Below are positions 61,721 to 64,000 of a DNA stretch of 64,000 nt, one piece after another. Origin of the DNA: Sandaracinus sp964481145 (GTDB taxonomy: Bacteria > Myxococcota_A > Polyangia > Polyangiales > Sandaracinaceae); assembly GCA_964481145.1 (NCBI GenBank), contig CAYZTA010000008.1:62001-126000 (forward strand), written 5' to 3'. Position 1 is the stretch's first letter, and each line of letters starts with the position of its first letter. Below the pieces are notes generated by a model. It saw nothing but the letters and a program-made list of their open reading frames with translations. It searched no databases and was not told the DNA's origin. The position numbers and the translations under genes were made by a program.

Positions 61721-62134
61721 ATGCGAGTTTCGTCCTGGGCTTCGTGGTTCGTGATGGGGATGTTCGTCTTTGTTGGGGCGTGCGAAAAGCCGCCTGCAAG
61801 AGGCGACATTCGTATTCTTTTAGGCGATCCGCGCACCGCTCCCGTGCTCGATCCGGAGACGCCGGAGCCGAACGAATCGGCGCGTTCATGGGCCACAGCT
61901 CCGTGGGCCGGCCATCCGTGGCTCGAGTACCGAGGTCGTGCTGTGTTGAACTTGGACCATGATCTGGGTCGCGTGCCCCAAGGGGTGCTCGTCTATATTT
62001 CCTTTACACAAGACGGTGCGGATCCGGGGCTTGCTGCAGGTGATCTCGCACAATTCCGGGAGATCACCAGCGAGCGGGTCGTCGTCTGGAACAATACGAA
62101 TGGTGATTATTTCGCACGAATCGTGGTCTTTTGA
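61721..62134 (+). CDS. Small lipoprotein, unknown
   Basis: A 137-residue protein starting at ATG 61721 (MRVSSWASWFVMGMFVFVGAC), a lipoprotein signal; a longer start at 61685 would put the signal in an unusual position. The mature part (ILLGDPRTAPVLDPETPEPNESARSW, YRGRAVLNLDHDLGRVPQGVLVYISFTQDG, ITSERVVVWNNTNGDYFARIVVF) looks like a small beta-sandwich of unknown family. It is divergent from the DUF3025 gene. The following gene begins with a TTG/GTG close to its stop, so the two are probably coupled. Confidence 0.6.
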   Translation: MRVSSWASWFVMGMFVFVGACEKPPARGDIRILLGDPRTAPVLDPETPEPNESARSWATAPWAGHPWLEYRGRAVLNLDHDLGRVPQGVLVYISFTQDGADPGLAAGDLAQFREITSERVVVWNNTNGDYFARIVVF

Positions 62135-62136
62135 GC

Positions 62137-62601
62137 GTGAACTCTGATTCTGCATTTCGAACGTTCGAGCATGATCGGGAGCAAGAGCGAAGCGTCATGT
62201 TCCTGCGCGGGATCGCTGCGCTTTGGACCCTCTTCTGCGTCGGATGGCTCGGCTTCGTCATGAAGAATGCGGTGGGGCTTGGCCTTGGTCTCCTTGGGAC
62301 GCTCGTCGCCGTGGTGTGGATGGCGATGATCGCCAAGGCACGGAAGCGCGCTCGCACACATGTGGCGCTCTGTCTCACGCCCGAATCGCTCGCTTATCGA
62401 GACGGGGCGAGCTCATTCGAGCTCGCTTGGACCGATGTCCACTCCATCGAGATCGATGAGAATCAGCTCGTGGTTCTGATTTTTCGGAGCTCGGGCGATC
62501 CCGTGCGCATCGAGCCGCTCTTTCGGGGGGTGGGTGTCTACGATCTGGCCGATGCGGTGCGCGCCGCATGGACAGAGGCGTCGAGCCGGATCACGGGGTA
62601 A
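62137..62601 (+). CDS. Two-helix membrane protein with PH-like domain, unknown
   Basis: A 154-residue protein from GTG 62137 (a TTG at 62131 overlaps the previous stop by four bases and would add two residues). Two membrane helices near residues 25-65 (GIAALWTLFCVGWLGFVMKN, GLGLLGTLVAVVWMAMIA) are followed by a cytoplasmic beta-rich part (LTPESLAYRDGASSFELAWTDVHSIEIDENQLVVLIF) that resembles the bacterial PH-like (YdbS/DUF304) fold. No catalytic residues are evident. Likely cotranscribed with the upstream lipoprotein. Confidence 0.65.
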   Translation: MNSDSAFRTFEHDREQERSVMFLRGIAALWTLFCVGWLGFVMKNAVGLGLGLLGTLVAVVWMAMIAKARKRARTHVALCLTPESLAYRDGASSFELAWTDVHSIEIDENQLVVLIFRSSGDPVRIEPLFRGVGVYDLADAVRAAWTEASSRITG

Positions 62602-62658
62602 AATCGTTTCGAGAGCGACGTTTCTCTAGATACACTTGCCTTTGAGTACGAGGAAATT

Positions 62659-63003
62659 GTGGCAGAACCCTTCGAACCCGATTCCGGAGTCGTCACCGAA
62701 ACGCGCTCCGCGAACAAGGTGCAGCGCCCGCGCATGTTCCGGGTGCTGCTCCACAACGACGACTACACGACACGCGATTTCGTGATCGAGGTACTCCACT
62801 CGATCTTCCATCATACTGAGGCCCAGGCGGTTCGAGTGATGCTTCACGTCCATTACAATGGAGTGGGCGTGGCGGGGGTGTTTACGCGAGAAATCGCGGA
62901 AACGAAGATAGCGATTGTCGAGCGCCTGGCTCGCGAGCGAGAGTTCCCTTTGCGCCTTTCGATGGAGCCCGAAGACGATGAAGACGACGAGAGGCTCCCA
63001 TGA
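62659..63003 (+). CDS. clpS: ATP-dependent Clp protease adaptor ClpS
   Basis: A 114-residue adaptor with GTG start and GAGGAAA upstream. RMFRVLLHNDDYTTRDFVIEVLHSIFHHTEAQAVRVMLHVHYNGVGVAGVFTREIAETKI contains the NDD of the N-degron pocket and the conserved ClpA-binding surface. It delivers N-end-rule substrates to ClpAP. It is followed 64 bases later by clpA, the conserved pair. Confidence 0.95.
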   Translation: MAEPFEPDSGVVTETRSANKVQRPRMFRVLLHNDDYTTRDFVIEVLHSIFHHTEAQAVRVMLHVHYNGVGVAGVFTREIAETKIAIVERLAREREFPLRLSMEPEDDEDDERLP

Positions 63004-63067
63004 AGGAAATCCGCTTTCGAGGCACTGACTCCGGTGAAGGCACGGCTTTAGGAATAGCGTGGAAACG

Positions 63068-64000
63068 ATGGCTACTCCGATAATTGCGAAGGAATTGCAG
63101 GCAACGTTGAGCAAGGCGACCGACGAAGCCAGGCGCCTGCGCCACGAGTTCGTCACGCTGGAGCATTTGCTTCTGGCCCTCTGTGATGATCCGAAGGCTG
63201 CCAAAGCGCTCGATGCGTGCCGTGCCAATCGCACCAAGCTACGCCGGGTGTTGACCGATTGGCTCGTGGCGAACTTGGAGGCGATCTCTTCCGAGGACGA
63301 AGAAGACTTCCAACCACATTACACAATCGCTGTCGAGCGGGTGCTTCAGCGCGCCGCGATTCACGCAATTTCATCGGAAATGAAGCAAATCGATGGCGCA
63401 GGCGTGCTCGTTCAGCTCTTTCACGAGCGCGATTCGCAAGCAGTCTTCGTGATGTCACAGCAAGGGCTCACGCAGTACGATCTCAAGCGGTATGTGAGCC
63501 ACGGAATCGCTCCTGAATCAGCCGACCCCATGGGAGAGTCGGAGGACGGGGGTGACGAGTCTTCTTCTTCGGGAGAAGGAGACGACGAAGAAGAAGGCGC
63601 AACGAGCACGGGTCGCGATCCGCTCAAGGCGTACACGGTCGACCTCAACAAGGAGGCCAAGGAGGGGCGCATCGATCCGTTGATCGGTCGCGCGCTCGAG
63701 CTCGAGCGTACGATTCAAGTGCTCTGCCGTCGTCGCAAGAACAATCCCGTGTTCGTGGGTGAGCCGGGGGTCGGGAAAACTGCGATCGCCGAAGGACTCG
63801 CCCTCCACATCGTGGAGGGCAAGGTGCCCGAAGTGCTGAAGAGCGCGACGATTTATTCGCTCGACATGGGAGCGCTGCTCGCGGGGACGAAATATCGCGG
63901 TCAGTTCGAAGAGCGGCTCAAAGGCGTCATCAAAAAGCTGGTCGAGCATGAAGATGCGATCCTCTTCATCGACGAGATCCACACGATCGTAGGCGCGGGC
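63068..64000 (+). CDS. clpA: ATP-dependent Clp protease ATP-binding subunit ClpA, N-terminal part
   Basis: The frame is open from ATG 63068 to the right edge of the window (311 codons) and continues outside, so the gene is partial at its 3' end. MATPIIAKELQATLSKATDEARRLRHEFVTLEHLLLALCDDPKA is the Clp N-domain, then an unusually acidic Ser/Glu-rich linker (about 158-185) before DPLKAYTVDLNKEAKEGRIDPLIGR and Walker A GEPGVGKTAIAEGLA near 231-245, with Walker B ILFIDEIH close to the end. It unfolds proteins for ClpP in an ATP-dependent way, and the clpS gene is next to it. Confidence 0.95.
   Translation, partial: MATPIIAKELQATLSKATDEARRLRHEFVTLEHLLLALCDDPKAAKALDACRANRTKLRRVLTDWLVANLEAISSEDEEDFQPHYTIAVERVLQRAAIHAISSEMKQIDGAGVLVQLFHERDSQAVFVMSQQGLTQYDLKRYVSHGIAPESADPMGESEDGGDESSSSGEGDDEEEGATSTGRDPLKAYTVDLNKEAKEGRIDPLIGRALELERTIQVLCRRRKNNPVFVGEPGVGKTAIAEGLALHIVEGKVPEVLKSATIYSLDMGALLAGTKYRGQFEERLKGVIKKLVEHEDAILFIDEIHTIVGAG

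Noticed and set aside
1..64000. tRNA, rRNA, integrase, transposase, phage, toxin-antitoxin or restriction genes
   Set aside because: I looked for CCA-ended cloverleaf-like spacers and hallmark protein motifs and saw none; most gaps are under 160 bases.

Overview
The window is a chromosomal stretch of a high-GC, gene-dense Gram-negative bacterium, most likely a member of the Myxococcota (the old Deltaproteobacteria, perhaps a Sandaracinus-like or other Polyangia lineage; the family level is a guess). The reasons are a eukaryote-type Ser/Thr kinase with an N-terminal zinc ribbon, several DUF4388/receiver proteins, TonB/AgmX-type C-terminal proteins, many Cys-rich or low-complexity lipoproteins, a pilC-pilS pair and a GT21 ceramide-glucosyltransferase-like enzyme. 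I see no rRNA, tRNA, phage, insertion sequence, toxin-antitoxin pair or CRISPR array. Both ends cut genes: rlmN on the left and clpA on the right.

Layout. 1-8.4 kb: end of rlmN, a secreted CBM9-like/FG-GAP-like protein, a lipoprotein, a UDP-sugar pyrophosphorylase, a tandem-repeat WXXGXW lipoprotein, a TonB-family protein and a DUF4388 protein. 8.38-8.82 kb is non-coding and carries four repeats with an exact 43-bp period. 8.8-14.4 kb: a phosphotransferase coupled to obg, then a large membrane-anchored twin-receiver protein. 14.5-24 kb: an alkaline-phosphatase/sulfatase-superfamily lipoprotein, a repeat lipoprotein divergent from polA (with a 17-bp perfect dyad and a hairpin over the polA ribosome-binding site between them), a GT21 enzyme and lipoproteins. 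24-27.8 kb: a lipid-synthesis cluster yceD-rpmF-fabG-acpP-fabF-rpiB plus a small four-Cys protein, read from a good sigma-70-type promoter. 27.8-41.6 kb: a CDP-alcohol phosphatidyltransferase, a Ser/Thr kinase, pilS, pilC, glpD, an FAD oxidoreductase coupled to purM, a lone receiver, a HIT protein coupled to a chlorite-dismutase-family protein, a PEGA-like protein and an amidase.

41.6-64 kb: glnD, a TPR lipoprotein, enoyl-CoA hydratase, a translationally coupled three-gene envelope operon of unknown function followed by a GbsR/MarR-type regulator, bamB coupled to a YfgM-like TPR protein, a two-module Cys-rich lipoprotein, comEA-like and lysC, a visibly less GC-rich queH, a five-gene minus-strand operon (DUF3025, cupin, CCA/poly(A) polymerase, CpsB-type PHP phosphatase, UPF0104 membrane protein), two small envelope proteins, clpS and clpA.

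Most of the window is core housekeeping (translation, DNA repair, fatty acids, nitrogen sensing, cell wall, proteolysis) mixed with lineage-specific envelope proteins. The least explained items are the three-gene envelope operon at 46.9-49.3 kb, the twin-receiver membrane protein, the 43-bp-phased array and the two structured elements upstream of polA. No classical defence or secondary-metabolite system is visible.
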